Shown one piece after another: positions 23,658 to 32,397 of a stretch of DNA of 64,000 nucleotides. The first letter of the stretch is position 1, and each line of letters starts with the position of its first letter. The stretch comes from Phytohabitans kaempferiae (lineage in GTDB: Bacteria > Actinomycetota > Actinomycetes > Mycobacteriales > Micromonosporaceae): contig NZ_JBHLUH010000077.1 of assembly GCF_042433955.1 (NCBI RefSeq), positions 62,001 to 126,000 on the forward strand, in the 5' to 3' direction. The notes under the pieces are model-generated. The model did not search any database, was not told the DNA's origin, and saw only the letters and a list, made by a program, of their open reading frames with translations. The translations under genes and the position numbers were made by a program.

Positions 23658-24995
23658 TTAACGCATCCGGGCGACGATGCCCGTGTCGTAGTCGCCGGAA
23701 ATGAACTCGTCGTTCTCCAGGATCTCGGCGAAGAACGGCAGGTTGCACTTGGGACCGGCGATCTCGAAACCGGCCACGGCCGCGCGGGCCCGCTCGATGG
23801 CGGTCGCCCGGTCGTCGCCGTAGACGATCAGCTTGGCCATCAGCGAGTCGTAGTTGGGCGTGACCGTCGTGCCCTCGGCGTATCCGGCGTCGACCCGCAC
23901 GCCCTCGCCGGAAGGCTCACGCCACGTGGTGATCGCGCCTGGACCGGGAAGGAAGCGCTTGGGATCTTCGGCGTTGACCCGCAGCTCGATCGCGTGCCCG
24001 CGCGGCGCCAGCCCGTAGGGGTCGAACGTCGGCGGCAGGCCGGCGGCCACGCGCAGCTGCTCCTCGACCAGGTCGAGGCCGTAGACCAGCTCGGTGACCG
24101 GATGCTCGACCTGGAGCCGCGTATTCATCTCCAGGAAGAAGAAGTCACCGCTGTCCGGGTCGAAGAGGCACTCGACGGTGCCGGCGTTGCGGTAGCCGAC
24201 CGCCTCGCCGGCCCGGACGGCCGCGGCGAGCAGCCGCTCACGCAGCTCGGGCGAGACCGCCGGGGAGGGCGACTCCTCCAGCAGCTTTTGGTTGCGGCGC
24301 TGCACGGAGCACTCGCGCTCGCCCAGCGCCACGACCCGGCCGTCGGCCAGCCCGAGGATCTGCACCTCGATGTGGCGCACGCGGGGAAAGTAGCGCTCGA
24401 TCAGCACCGAGCCGTCGCCGAACATCCGCTCGGCGAAGCCGCGCACCTTGTCGTACTCGGTGCGCAGGGCCGCCTCGTCGGTCGCGACGCCCATGCCCAT
24501 GCCGCCACCGCCGGCGGCGGCCTTGACCATCACGGGGTAGCCGATCGCGGTGGCCGCCTCGACTGCGGCCTCGACCGTGGCGGCCGGGTCGGTGGTGCCG
24601 GCCGCGACCGGCACACCGGCCGCGGCCATCAGGTTACGAGCATTGATCTTGTCGCCCATCGCGCTGATCGCGTCGGCGCCGGGCCCGACCCAGATCAGGC
24701 CGTTGGCCTCGACGGTACGGGCGAAGCCGGCGTTTTCCGACAGGAAGCCGTAGCCGGGGTGCACCGCCCGCGCCCCGGTCGACTTGGCCGCGGCCAGGAC
24801 CGCCTCGGTGTTGCGGTAGCTCAGCGCGGGGTTGGCCGGCCCGATGTTGACGGCCTCGTCCGCCTCGGCCACGAACGGCAGCCCGGCGTCGGCCTCGGAG
24901 TGCACGGCGATGGCGCGCACTCCGAGACGCTTGGCGGTGCGGATGACCCGACGCGCGATCTCGCCGCGATTGGCGACGAGAAGCGATTCGATCAT
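23658..24995 (-). CDS. Biotin carboxylase subunit, no carrier domain
   Basis: 445 residues. Seen: LLVANRGEIARRVIRTAKRL at the start, the ATP-grasp glycine loop KAAAGGGGMGMG, EVQILGLADGRVVALGEREC, and the active-site block MNTRLQVEHPVTELVYGLDL. The protein stops after the biotin carboxylase C-terminal domain. The BCCP domain with its biotinyl MKM motif, fused in many actinobacterial alpha subunits, is absent and no separate BCCP gene is visible in the window. The start ATG overlaps the tetR stop by one base. It should work with the carboxyltransferase at 19146. Confidence 0.93.
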   Translation of the reverse strand: MIESLLVANRGEIARRVIRTAKRLGVRAIAVHSEADAGLPFVAEADEAVNIGPANPALSYRNTEAVLAAAKSTGARAVHPGYGFLSENAGFARTVEANGLIWVGPGADAISAMGDKINARNLMAAAGVPVAAGTTDPAATVEAAVEAATAIGYPVMVKAAAGGGGMGMGVATDEAALRTEYDKVRGFAERMFGDGSVLIERYFPRVRHIEVQILGLADGRVVALGERECSVQRRNQKLLEESPSPAVSPELRERLLAAAVRAGEAVGYRNAGTVECLFDPDSGDFFFLEMNTRLQVEHPVTELVYGLDLVEEQLRVAAGLPPTFDPYGLAPRGHAIELRVNAEDPKRFLPGPGAITTWREPSGEGVRVDAGYAEGTTVTPNYDSLMAKLIVYGDDRATAIERARAAVAGFEIAGPKCNLPFFAEILENDEFISGDYDTGIVARMR

Positions 24996-25591
24996 CAACG
25001 CCCGATCAGCGCGGCGAGCGTCGCCTCGCGCAGGAGCGCGGCGCGGCGCTGGCGCTCGACCTCGCCACCGAGGAACGGCGTCGAGTTCATGAGGCCGAAC
25101 GCGGCGTGCGCGAGCACGCGGGTCTCGCCGGCGGCCAGCTCGGGGCGGAGCTGGGTCAGCACGTTGACCCACTCCTCGACATACAGCCGCTGGAGGCGGC
25201 GGATCTGCCGCCTCGGCTCCTCCGGCAGCCGGTCGAGCTCGTGCAGGTGCAGCGCGATCACGGCCGGATTGGCGAGCGCGAACTCCACGTGGAAGTCGAT
25301 CAGGGACTCGAGCGCGGCCCGGGCGTCGTCGGTGTGGCTGCCTACGCGGTCGCGACCGCCCTCCAGCAGGCCCTCGCTGACCGGGATCAGCGCCGCGACG
25401 AGCATCGCCTCCTTGCCGGCGAAGTGATGGTAGAGCGCCGGCCCGGTGACCCCCGCGGCCGAACCGATGTCATCCATCGACACGCCGTGGTAGCCGCGGG
25501 CCGCGAAGAGCCCGACCGCGATCTCGATTATCTCGTCGCGCCGGGTCCGCCTACGAGCCGGCACCGACGACGTCTGCTGCTCCACCGTCAC
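24995..25591 (-). CDS. TetR-family transcriptional regulator
   Basis: 198 residues. The TetR helix-turn-helix is clear: RRDEIIEIAVGLFAARGYHG, VSMDDIGSAAGVTGPALYHH and FAGKEAMLVAALI. The C-terminal ligand domain is Leu/Arg-rich and unspecific. The GTG at 25591 is preferred over upstream starts because residues before it lack family similarity; an ATG at 25651 would overlap the VanZ gene. Gene order puts it first in an operon with biotin carboxylase, so it probably represses the acyl-CoA carboxylase genes in response to an acyl-CoA. Confidence 0.92.
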   Translation of the reverse strand: MTVEQQTSSVPARRRTRRDEIIEIAVGLFAARGYHGVSMDDIGSAAGVTGPALYHHFAGKEAMLVAALIPVSEGLLEGGRDRVGSHTDDARAALESLIDFHVEFALANPAVIALHLHELDRLPEEPRRQIRRLQRLYVEEWVNVLTQLRPELAAGETRVLAHAAFGLMNSTPFLGGEVERQRRAALLREATLAALIGR

Positions 25592-25611
25592 GGGGTCAGC
25601 GTAACCAACTG

Positions 25612-26148
25612 TCAACACACGCATATCATGCGATCGGCGCCCTCTCCCCACCAGCGTCGCGACAGAAATCCCGCCAGCGTGGCGCCGGCCGCGTTCACCA
25701 GCACATCGTCCACTGAGGACACTCGACCGAGGTCGAACGCGTACTGGGCCAGCTCAACCAGGGTCGAACCGACCGCCCCGGCGACGAAGAGCCGCCCCGG
25801 GCCGGCGAGCGCGGGCCACCGGATCGGGGCGAAGAACCCAAGCGCGGCGAAGACGGCAAGATTGCCCCCTATCTGCACCACAGCCGTGCCCGGATCGCTC
25901 AGCTGCGCCAGAAGGTCACGGAACGGAGTCAGATGTACGCGCCGCGGAGCCTCTCTGGGCGTCAAGATCATCCAAATCCAGGGCAGAGTGCCGGCCACCG
26001 CGCCCACCTCCGCGACGCTTCGCCACCAGGCGATCCGGACCGGCATCCCACGGCGGCGGCGCAGGGCCGCGAGGACGACTGCGGTGGCCGCCATGACCGG
26101 GAGCGCCAGCACCGACGCGAGGATCACGCCGCCCCACTCGCTCCACAC
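25612..26148 (-). CDS. VanZ-family membrane protein
   Basis: About 178 residues with four membrane segments (VILASVLALPVMAATAVVLA, VAEVGAVAGTLPWIWMIL, TAVVQIGGNLAVFAALGFFA, LFVAGAVGSTLVELAQYAFD) and the VanZ hallmark HLTPFRDLL together with GRVSSVDDVLVNAAGATLAGF. VanZ homologues affect teicoplanin tolerance, but most are of unknown role. The start is uncertain; GTG at 26148 or 26157 both keep the first helix, and longer frames overlap the divergent gene at 26213. The 3' end runs to within 20 bp of tetR. Confidence 0.8.
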   Translation of the reverse strand: MWSEWGGVILASVLALPVMAATAVVLAALRRRRGMPVRIAWWRSVAEVGAVAGTLPWIWMILTPREAPRRVHLTPFRDLLAQLSDPGTAVVQIGGNLAVFAALGFFAPIRWPALAGPGRLFVAGAVGSTLVELAQYAFDLGRVSSVDDVLVNAAGATLAGFLSRRWWGEGADRMICVC

Positions 26149-26212
26149 TCCCGCCACGTGCCGGCACGGTACCGGCCCGGAACCACCGCGCGCCGCCGTG
26201 CCTCTACCCGGC

Positions 26213-27448
26213 ATGACGACGAGGCGCACGTTCCTCCACCTGGCCGGCGTGACCGCTGCCGCCACCGCGCTCGGTGCCTGCGACTCACCCCGGCGGGCCG
26301 AGCCGAAGCCCGCCCCCGGAGACCTGCTGATCGTGGAGACCGACGCGGGGATCTCGGTCGTGGACGCGGCGAGCGGGCAGGTCACCGTACCGGCGGCGCC
26401 CTCGGTACTCACCGGCGACCGCACTCAGCTCGCCCGCGCCGAGTGGACCGGCAAGGGCACCAGGCTCGCCACGTACCGGCTGCCCGGCGGCCAGGTGGTC
26501 ACGGGCGGGATGGTGCACGACAAGCTGGAGGCGCGCGTGGTCTCCAACGACGGGCGGCTGGTCGCGCTCGCCTCGCCGGCCGGCCCGCGCAGCCGTACCA
26601 CGATCGCGGTGGCCGACGGCAGTGGCGAGCGGTCCCGGGTCGACCTCCCCGGCAACCTGGAGCCGGAGGCGTTCGACGTCTCCGGGCAGTACCTCTTCGT
26701 CCTCGACTACCTGCCGCCCACCGCGCCGGACCGCTACCGCGTACGCTCGCTCGACCTGCGTACCGGCAAGCTCGAGCCGCTGCTCAACCGCTCCAAGGCG
26801 GTGTTGCCGCCCGGTGCCGAGGAGGAGATGCGCGGGCAGGGGCGGCAGGCCGTGTACGACCCCCAGCGGCAGCAGCTCTTCACCCTGTACACGCACCAGC
26901 CCGACCACCTGCACAGCCGCGAACTGCTGGCCGGCGCCCGGGACGCCGCGCCGCACGTGCACGCGTTCATCCACACGCTGCACCTGACCGAGCGGTGGGC
27001 GTACTGCATCGACCTGCCGGAGCCGTTCGGCATGCGGGCCGCCGAGCGGCACGCGATCGCGCTCAGCGCCGACGGCTCGCGGCTGTGCGTGGTGGACGCG
27101 GTCATCGGCAACGTCGCCGTGATCGACCCGACCGGGCTCAACGTGGTGAGCACCGTACCGACCAACGCACCGGCCGGCGATGGCCCGACGACCGCCGCGC
27201 TGACCGCCGACGGCGTACGGCTGGTGATCGGCGGTGGCGACAAGGTGCTGGTGATGCGGTTCGGCGGCTCGCCGGTGCGCTGGTCGACCAGTGCGCAGGT
27301 GCGCGGGCTCGCGCTGCTCGACGGCACCGAGAAGGTGTACGTCGGCCAGGACGGCGCGGTCACCGCACACGACCTGGGCACGGGCGAGCTGCTTTCCCGT
27401 ACCGAGGTGCCAGGTCTGGTCGCGGTGCGGCACGCGGTCGCCCGCTGA
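26213..27448 (+). CDS. Tat-exported lipoprotein with beta-propeller-like repeats
   Basis: 411 residues. The N-terminus TTRRTFLHLAG is a twin-arginine signal followed by the lipobox LGAC (Cys about 22), so it should be a lipoprotein on the membrane outer face. The remainder is built of blade-like segments such as DAGISVVDAASGQV, YRVRSLDLRTGKLEPLL, HAIALSADGSRLCVVDAVIG and TTAALTADGVRLVIGGGDKV, as in YncE-type propellers. No catalytic site recognised. ATG at 26213; convergent with the PLP enzyme gene, 13 bp apart. Confidence 0.82.
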   Translation: MTTRRTFLHLAGVTAAATALGACDSPRRAEPKPAPGDLLIVETDAGISVVDAASGQVTVPAAPSVLTGDRTQLARAEWTGKGTRLATYRLPGGQVVTGGMVHDKLEARVVSNDGRLVALASPAGPRSRTTIAVADGSGERSRVDLPGNLEPEAFDVSGQYLFVLDYLPPTAPDRYRVRSLDLRTGKLEPLLNRSKAVLPPGAEEEMRGQGRQAVYDPQRQQLFTLYTHQPDHLHSRELLAGARDAAPHVHAFIHTLHLTERWAYCIDLPEPFGMRAAERHAIALSADGSRLCVVDAVIGNVAVIDPTGLNVVSTVPTNAPAGDGPTTAALTADGVRLVIGGGDKVLVMRFGGSPVRWSTSAQVRGLALLDGTEKVYVGQDGAVTAHDLGTGELLSRTEVPGLVAVRHAVAR

Positions 27449-27461
27449 GCCGCCCCGCTGG

Positions 27462-28748
27462 CTACACGAGTGTGCGCGCCGCCGTGAGGGCCGCCTCCAC
27501 GTCGGCCTCGCGGTTGACGATCGTGGTGCCGAAGCGCACCAGCGAGGGGCGGTAGGGCGTCGCGCTCGCCACCACCTTGAGCCCGCGCAGCCGGGCCACC
27601 GCCTCGTCGACGCTGACATCGGGCACCTGGCAGCAGACCAGGCCGGCGGAGAGTTCGGGGCTCTTCGGCGTGGCCAGCGTGATGCCGCCGATGCCGGCCA
27701 GCCCTTCCTTGAGCGCGGTCGCCAGCTCGCGCGTACGCCCCGCGACCCGCTCCCGCCCGATCGCCTGGTGAAAGTCGAACGCCTCGGCGAGTGCCCACCG
27801 GTGCTCGAAGCTGTGGTAGCCGCCCGGGGTCGCGGCCGGGCCGGGCGGCGGCGCACCGCCGGCGAAACCGAGCCACGCGCCGATGCTCCGCCCGTCGAAC
27901 GTCGGGATCACCGGCGTGAACCGGGCCCAGCCTTCGGCCGAGCCCCACACCAGCCCGGTGCCGCGCGGGCCGAGCAGCCACTTGTGGCAGCCCGAGACGA
28001 GGAAGTCGCAGCCGAGGTCGGCCGGGCCGGCGTCCTCCGCGCCGAAGCCGTGCACCGCGTCGACGCAGAGCGGCACGTCGCGGTCGCGGAGCGCGTCGGC
28101 CATCGCCCGGATCGGCAGCTTGACGCCGGTGCTGGAGTGGACCCACGTCACCGCCACCACCCTGGTGCGGCCGGTGACCGCGCGGGTCAGGTTGCCCACG
28201 ATCTCGTCGGTGCTGGCGGTCGCCGGGTCGGCGTAGAGGCGCGCCCGGCGCACCGTGATGCCGTCGCGCTCGGCCCGCAGCCGCAGCGACTCGTGCGTGG
28301 CGTAGAAGTCGTGCTCGGTGGTCAGCACCTCGTCGCCACGCCCCAGCCGGAGGCCGCTGTAGAGCAGCCCGAGCCCCATCGTGGTGGAGTCGGTGAAGGC
28401 GATCTCGTCAGGCCGCGCGCCCAGGTAGCCGGCGGCGGCGGTCGCGACCCGCTCGTCCAGCCGCGCCTCGTTTTCGTGGAGGTAGCCGATCGGGTCGGCG
28501 TCGAGCCCCGCCCGGTGCCGCTCGATCGCGGCCCGGACTTGTGCCGGATGCGGCGCGAACACGAAGGTGGACAGGTGCGCCACATCGGCACCGATCGTGA
28601 ACTGGGCACGTACGCTGGCCCAGTCCGTGGGGATCAGAGGTGGCGCGCCCGCTGGCGCGGGCGCCGCCGCCGGCTCGTCTTCGCAGGCCGCCGCCGCGCC
28701 GGCAAGTCCCGCTGCCGCCGCCACCCCGAGCAGGCTTCGCCGTCTCAT
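27462..28748 (-). CDS. Exported PLP-dependent aminotransferase class V-like protein
   Basis: 428 residues. The N-terminus RRRSLLGVAAAAGLAG then AAAACED combines a twin-arginine-like start with a lipobox, so the enzyme is probably exported and lipidated. The body is a class V fold: AFTDSTTMGLGLLYSGLRL, VTWVHSSTGVKLPIRAMADA, DAVHGFG, and the PLP lysine in VSGCHKWLLGPRG. Closest general type is isopenicillin-N-epimerase or cysteine-desulfurase-like. Export of a PLP enzyme is uncommon, since the cofactor must be loaded before Tat export. It follows the SGNH hydrolase gene by 23 bp, likely one operon. Confidence 0.88.
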   Translation of the reverse strand: MRRRSLLGVAAAAGLAGAAAACEDEPAAAPAPAGAPPLIPTDWASVRAQFTIGADVAHLSTFVFAPHPAQVRAAIERHRAGLDADPIGYLHENEARLDERVATAAAGYLGARPDEIAFTDSTTMGLGLLYSGLRLGRGDEVLTTEHDFYATHESLRLRAERDGITVRRARLYADPATASTDEIVGNLTRAVTGRTRVVAVTWVHSSTGVKLPIRAMADALRDRDVPLCVDAVHGFGAEDAGPADLGCDFLVSGCHKWLLGPRGTGLVWGSAEGWARFTPVIPTFDGRSIGAWLGFAGGAPPPGPAATPGGYHSFEHRWALAEAFDFHQAIGRERVAGRTRELATALKEGLAGIGGITLATPKSPELSAGLVCCQVPDVSVDEAVARLRGLKVVASATPYRPSLVRFGTTIVNREADVEAALTAARTLV

Positions 28749-28771
28749 CCGGACAGCGTGCGCTTCCGAGG

Positions 28772-29563
28772 TCACGTTCCGGACGCGGCCTCGGGCTCGA
28801 CCGGAGCGAGGGTCGGACGCTTCGCGCTGATGAGGTCGCCCGACGACCGTCCGGTGATGCGGCGCTTGACCCACGGCGCCAGGTAGCGCCCGGCCCAGCG
28901 CAGGTCGGCCGCGCGGGCGGCGAGCCACGGGCTGGGCTCCGGGCGCGGCGGCACCAGCAGCCACTCCTCGTCGCAGCCGACGCCAAGCACGTTCAGTACG
29001 TGCGCCGCGACCCGCCGGTGGCCGATCGCGGAGAGGTGCAGGCGATCGACACTCCACAGGAGAGGGTTGCGAAACTCCTCGTCCGCGTTGAGGTCGACCA
29101 GCTTGGCGCCGCGCCGCTCGGCGGTGTCGGACACCGCCTGGTTGAGCATCGCCACGCGCGTCGCGATCATCCGCTGCCCGGGCAGCTTGGCGAGCCCCGA
29201 ACCGGCGAAGCGGAAGACCAGAACGTCGGCGCCGCTGTCGCGCAGCTCGCCCACGACGCGGTCGAAGCGCTCGATCAGCACCGCCGGCTCGAAGTTTCGG
29301 CGCAGCGCGTCGTTGCCGCCCGCCGCGAAGCTGATCAGCTCGGGGCGCATCGCCAGCGCCACCGGCACCTGCTCGGACACCACGCCGGGGAAGAGCCGCC
29401 CCCGGATCGCCAGGTTCGCATACCGGAAGTCCGGTCCGACCTCGGCCGCCAGCCGGGTCGCCACAAGGTCTGCCCATCCCCGGTAGACACCACCAACGGG
29501 GTATGGATCGTCCATCCCCTCGGTGAAGCTGTCCCCGACCGCCACGAAACTGCGCCAACTCAC
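28772..29563 (-). CDS. SGNH/GDSL-type hydrolase
   Basis: 263 residues. Block I is FVAVGDSFTEGMDD with the catalytic Ser, block II Gly is in NLAIRGRLFPG, block III Asn is in FAAGGNDALR, and block V Asp/His is in VDRLHLSAIGHRRVA. This is the full SGNH esterase set. No signal peptide is present. Substrate unknown (acyl or acetyl esters). Divergent from proS and upstream of the exported PLP enzyme. Confidence 0.93.
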   Translation of the reverse strand: MSWRSFVAVGDSFTEGMDDPYPVGGVYRGWADLVATRLAAEVGPDFRYANLAIRGRLFPGVVSEQVPVALAMRPELISFAAGGNDALRRNFEPAVLIERFDRVVGELRDSGADVLVFRFAGSGLAKLPGQRMIATRVAMLNQAVSDTAERRGAKLVDLNADEEFRNPLLWSVDRLHLSAIGHRRVAAHVLNVLGVGCDEEWLLVPPRPEPSPWLAARAADLRWAGRYLAPWVKRRITGRSSGDLISAKRPTLAPVEPEAASGT

Positions 29564-29639
29564 GATGGTCAGTCTCCCACCATCCCGCTCCGGCGTAATC
29601 CCGCTGTCCGCCCGCAGCGCCGGCGCCTACGCTGCGCAC

Positions 29640-31346
29640 ATGTTGCTGCGGATGTCCACGCTCTTCCTGCGTACCTTGCGCGAGGATCCCGCCGAGGCCG
29701 AGGTGGCCAGCCACCGGCTGCTACTGCGGGCCGGCATGATCCGGCGGGCCGCGCCGGGCGGGTTCACCTGGCTGCCACTGGGCAAGCTGGTGCTCGACCG
29801 GGTGACCCAGGTCGTACGCGAGGAGATGGCGGCGATCGGCGGCCAGGAGGTCCTCTTCCCCGCGCTGCTGCCCCGCGAGCCGTACGAGGCGAGCGGCCGC
29901 TGGACCGAGTACGGGCCTGACATCTTCACGCTCAAGGACCGGCGCGGCGCTGACCACCTGCTCGCGCCCACGCACGAGGAGATGTTCGCGCTGCTGGTGC
30001 GCGACCTGCTCACCTCGTACAAGGACTTCCCGGTGATCCTCTACCAGGTGCAGAGCAAGTTCCGCGACGAGGCGCGCCCCCGGGCCGGGCTGCTGCGCGG
30101 GCGGGAGTTCCTGATGAAGGACGCGTACTCCTTCGACCTGGACGACGCGGGCCTCGCCGCCGCGTACGCCAGGCACCGCGAGGCGTACCAGCGGATCTTC
30201 GACCGGCTGGGGCTGGACTACACGATCGTCTCCGCCATGTCGGGGGCGATGGGCGGGTCGGCGTCCGAGGAGTTCCTGGCCGCGGCGGCGGTCGGCGAGG
30301 ACACGTTCGTGGGCTGCGCGCACTGCGACTACGCCGCCAACACCGAGGCGGTCAGCACGTCCGCGCCGCCCGCCGGTGACCTGGCCGCGCACCTCGCGCT
30401 GGAGGTGCACGACACACCGGACACGCCGACCATCGACACGCTGGTCGATCTCGCCAACGCTCGCCGGCTCGGTGGCCGCGACGACTGGACCGCCGCCGAC
30501 ACGCTCAAGAACGTCGTGCTCACCGTCACCCCGCCCGGCGCCGAGCCGTACCTCCTGGCCATCGGTGTGCCCGGCGACCGCGAGGTGGACCTCAGGCGCG
30601 TGGAGGCGGCGCTGCATCCGGCGGGCGTGGCCATGTTCGACGCCTGGGCGGAGCGTCCGGACCTGGTCCGCGGCTACATCGGCCCGCAGAAGCTCGACCT
30701 GCGCTACCTCGTCGACCCGCGCATCGTCTCCGGCACCGCCTGGCTGACCGGCGCCAACGAGCCGGGCCGCCACGCGATCAACGTGGTGTGCGGTCGCGAC
30801 TTCACGCCCGACGGGACAATCGAAGCGGCCGAGGTACGCGCCGGCGACCCCTGCCCCGCCTGCGGCACCGGCACGCTCACCATCCGCCGGGGCATCGAGA
30901 TCGGGCACATCTTCCAGCTCGGGCGGCGGTTCACCGACGCGTTCCGGGTCGACGCGCTCGGGCCGGACGGCAAGCCGGCGCGGCCCACGATGGGCTCGTA
31001 CGGCATCGGCATCTCCCGCGCGGTCGCGGCCATCGCCGAGCAGCACTACGACGAGCGCGGGCTGGTGTGGCCGCGCGAGGTGGCCCCCTGCGACGTACAC
31101 GTGATCGCCGCCGGAAAGGACCTCGGGCCCGCGGCGGTCGAGCTCGGCGGTCGCCTCGCCGCCCGCGGGCTGCGTGTGCTGGTCGACGACCGGGCCCAGG
31201 TGTCCGCCGGGGTGAAGTTCACCGACGCCGAGCTGATCGGCATCCCCGAGGCCGTCGTGGTCGGCCGCCGTTTCGCCGAGGGGTACGTGGAACGGCGTGA
31301 CCGCGCGACGGGCGAGCGCTCGGAGGTCCCGCTCGACCAGGTGTAG
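29640..31346 (+). CDS. proS: Prolyl-tRNA synthetase (bacterial type with INS editing domain)
   Basis: 568 residues. Class II motifs: motif 1 around VLDRVTQVVREEMAAIGGQE, the motif 2 loop FRDEARPRAGLLRGREFLMK, an INS editing insertion (about 225-385, with the Ala-clearing region VVLTVTPPGAEPYLLAIGVP), and motif 3 TMGSYGIGISRAVAAIAEQH followed by the anticodon-binding domain. It charges tRNA-Pro. ATG at 29640 has TACGCT six bases upstream (29628-29633), suggesting a leaderless message; a second ATG at 29652 is possible. A YbaK-type deacylase gene lies 0.5 kb downstream and may clear Cys-tRNA-Pro, which the INS domain does not. Confidence 0.97.
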   Translation: MLLRMSTLFLRTLREDPAEAEVASHRLLLRAGMIRRAAPGGFTWLPLGKLVLDRVTQVVREEMAAIGGQEVLFPALLPREPYEASGRWTEYGPDIFTLKDRRGADHLLAPTHEEMFALLVRDLLTSYKDFPVILYQVQSKFRDEARPRAGLLRGREFLMKDAYSFDLDDAGLAAAYARHREAYQRIFDRLGLDYTIVSAMSGAMGGSASEEFLAAAAVGEDTFVGCAHCDYAANTEAVSTSAPPAGDLAAHLALEVHDTPDTPTIDTLVDLANARRLGGRDDWTAADTLKNVVLTVTPPGAEPYLLAIGVPGDREVDLRRVEAALHPAGVAMFDAWAERPDLVRGYIGPQKLDLRYLVDPRIVSGTAWLTGANEPGRHAINVVCGRDFTPDGTIEAAEVRAGDPCPACGTGTLTIRRGIEIGHIFQLGRRFTDAFRVDALGPDGKPARPTMGSYGIGISRAVAAIAEQHYDERGLVWPREVAPCDVHVIAAGKDLGPAAVELGGRLAARGLRVLVDDRAQVSAGVKFTDAELIGIPEAVVVGRRFAEGYVERRDRATGERSEVPLDQV

Positions 31347-31401
31347 TCGCCGCGTGTGGGGGTACCGAAACCAACGGACCCTCTTCACGCCGGAGGACAT
31401 C

Positions 31402-31821
31402 ATGCGCACCATTGCCGACGTCATGACCAAGCAGGTCATTTACCTGCCCGCCGAGACCACTGTGGACGAGGCCGCGCAGGCCATGCGCAAGGCCGACATC
31501 GGCGACGTCGTCGTGACCGATGGCCCGGCGCTGGCCGGCATCGTCACCGACCGCGACATCGTGGTGCGGGCCGTGGCCGAGCGCGTGGACCCCAGGCGGA
31601 TGACCGTGGGCTCGATCGCCAGCAACCGCCTGGTGATGATCCAGGAGGACGCCAGCCCGCAGGAGGCGGTACGCCTGATGCGCCGGCGCGCCGTACGCCG
31701 GCTGCTCGTCTGCGACACCGACCGGCAGCTCGTGGGCATCCTCTCGCTCAGCGACCTGGCGATGCACCTGGACCCGTCTTCGGTGCTCAGCGACATCAGC
31801 GAAGCCTCGCCCAATACTTGA
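31402..31821 (+). CDS. CBS-domain protein
   Basis: 139 residues holding two CBS motifs (about 7-60: VMTKQVIYLPAETTVDEAAQ, AGIVTDRDIVVRAV; and about 70-130: VMIQEDASPQEAVRLMRRRA, LVGILSLSDLAMHL). CBS pairs bind adenosyl ligands such as AMP, ATP or SAM. There is no catalytic domain. GGAGGACATC places the ATG at 31402. It faces the YbaK gene, 3 bp between stops. Confidence 0.93.
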   Translation: MRTIADVMTKQVIYLPAETTVDEAAQAMRKADIGDVVVTDGPALAGIVTDRDIVVRAVAERVDPRRMTVGSIASNRLVMIQEDASPQEAVRLMRRRAVRRLLVCDTDRQLVGILSLSDLAMHLDPSSVLSDISEASPNT

Positions 31822-31824
31822 TCT

Positions 31825-32397
31825 TTAGGTTTCACGTGCAACGGTATCGACGGCCTTGGCTAGACCCTCGATCACCTGCGCGCCCGGGAGCGCACCCAGC
31901 GCCGGACCGGGCAGTGCGATCTTGCTGTGTCGCACGCCGGACCCGACGATGACGTGCGGCGTGGCGGCGACCCGCGAGTCGACAAGGATCGGCCAGTCCT
32001 CGGGGAGGCCGATGGGCGTGATGCCGCCGTACTCCATCCCGGTCAGCTCCACCGCCTCCGCCATCGGCGCGAAGCTCGCCTTGCGTACGTCGAGCAGCTT
32101 GCGCACCACGCCGTTGACGTCGGCACGCGTGGTGGCCAGGATGACGCAGGCCGCGTAGCGGGTCACGCCCTCGCGCTTGCCGGCGACCACGACGCAGTTG
32201 GCCGAGACGTCCAGGCCCACCTCGTACGCCTCGCAGAACGCGGCGGTGTCGGCGAGCGTGGCGTCGATCGGCGCCACCAGCACCTCGTCGACGCCGACGG
32301 GGGCGTCCTCCCGCCACACCTCGAGTGCGGCCGCGGTGGGCGTGGCGAGCAGGTCCGGCCGCGTGCGGGCCGGCTCGGTCTTCAAGGTCCCTATCAC
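31825..32397 (-). CDS. YbaK/EbsC-type aminoacyl-tRNA deacylase
   Basis: 190 residues of the YbaK/ProX editing fold: VSANCVVVAGKREGVTRYAA, then ADVNGVVRKLLDVRKASFAP, EYGGITPIGLPEDWPILVDS and VGSGVRHSKIALPGPALGAL. The family hydrolyses mischarged tRNA, mostly Cys-tRNA-Pro or Ala-tRNA-Pro. The GTG start at 32397 overlaps the stop of the NmrA-like gene (GTGA), so they are coupled. Its last codons contain a parS-like sequence (31829-31842). Confidence 0.88.
   Translation of the reverse strand: MIGTLKTEPARTRPDLLATPTAAALEVWREDAPVGVDEVLVAPIDATLADTAAFCEAYEVGLDVSANCVVVAGKREGVTRYAACVILATTRADVNGVVRKLLDVRKASFAPMAEAVELTGMEYGGITPIGLPEDWPILVDSRVAATPHVIVGSGVRHSKIALPGPALGALPGAQVIEGLAKAVDTVARET
31829..31842. 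promoter_or_regulatory. parS-like site GTTTCACGTGCAAC (outlier)
   Basis: It matches the parS core GTTTCACGTGAAAC at 13 of 14 positions and lies inside the 3' end of the deacylase gene, 21 kb from parAB. Confidence 0.55.
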
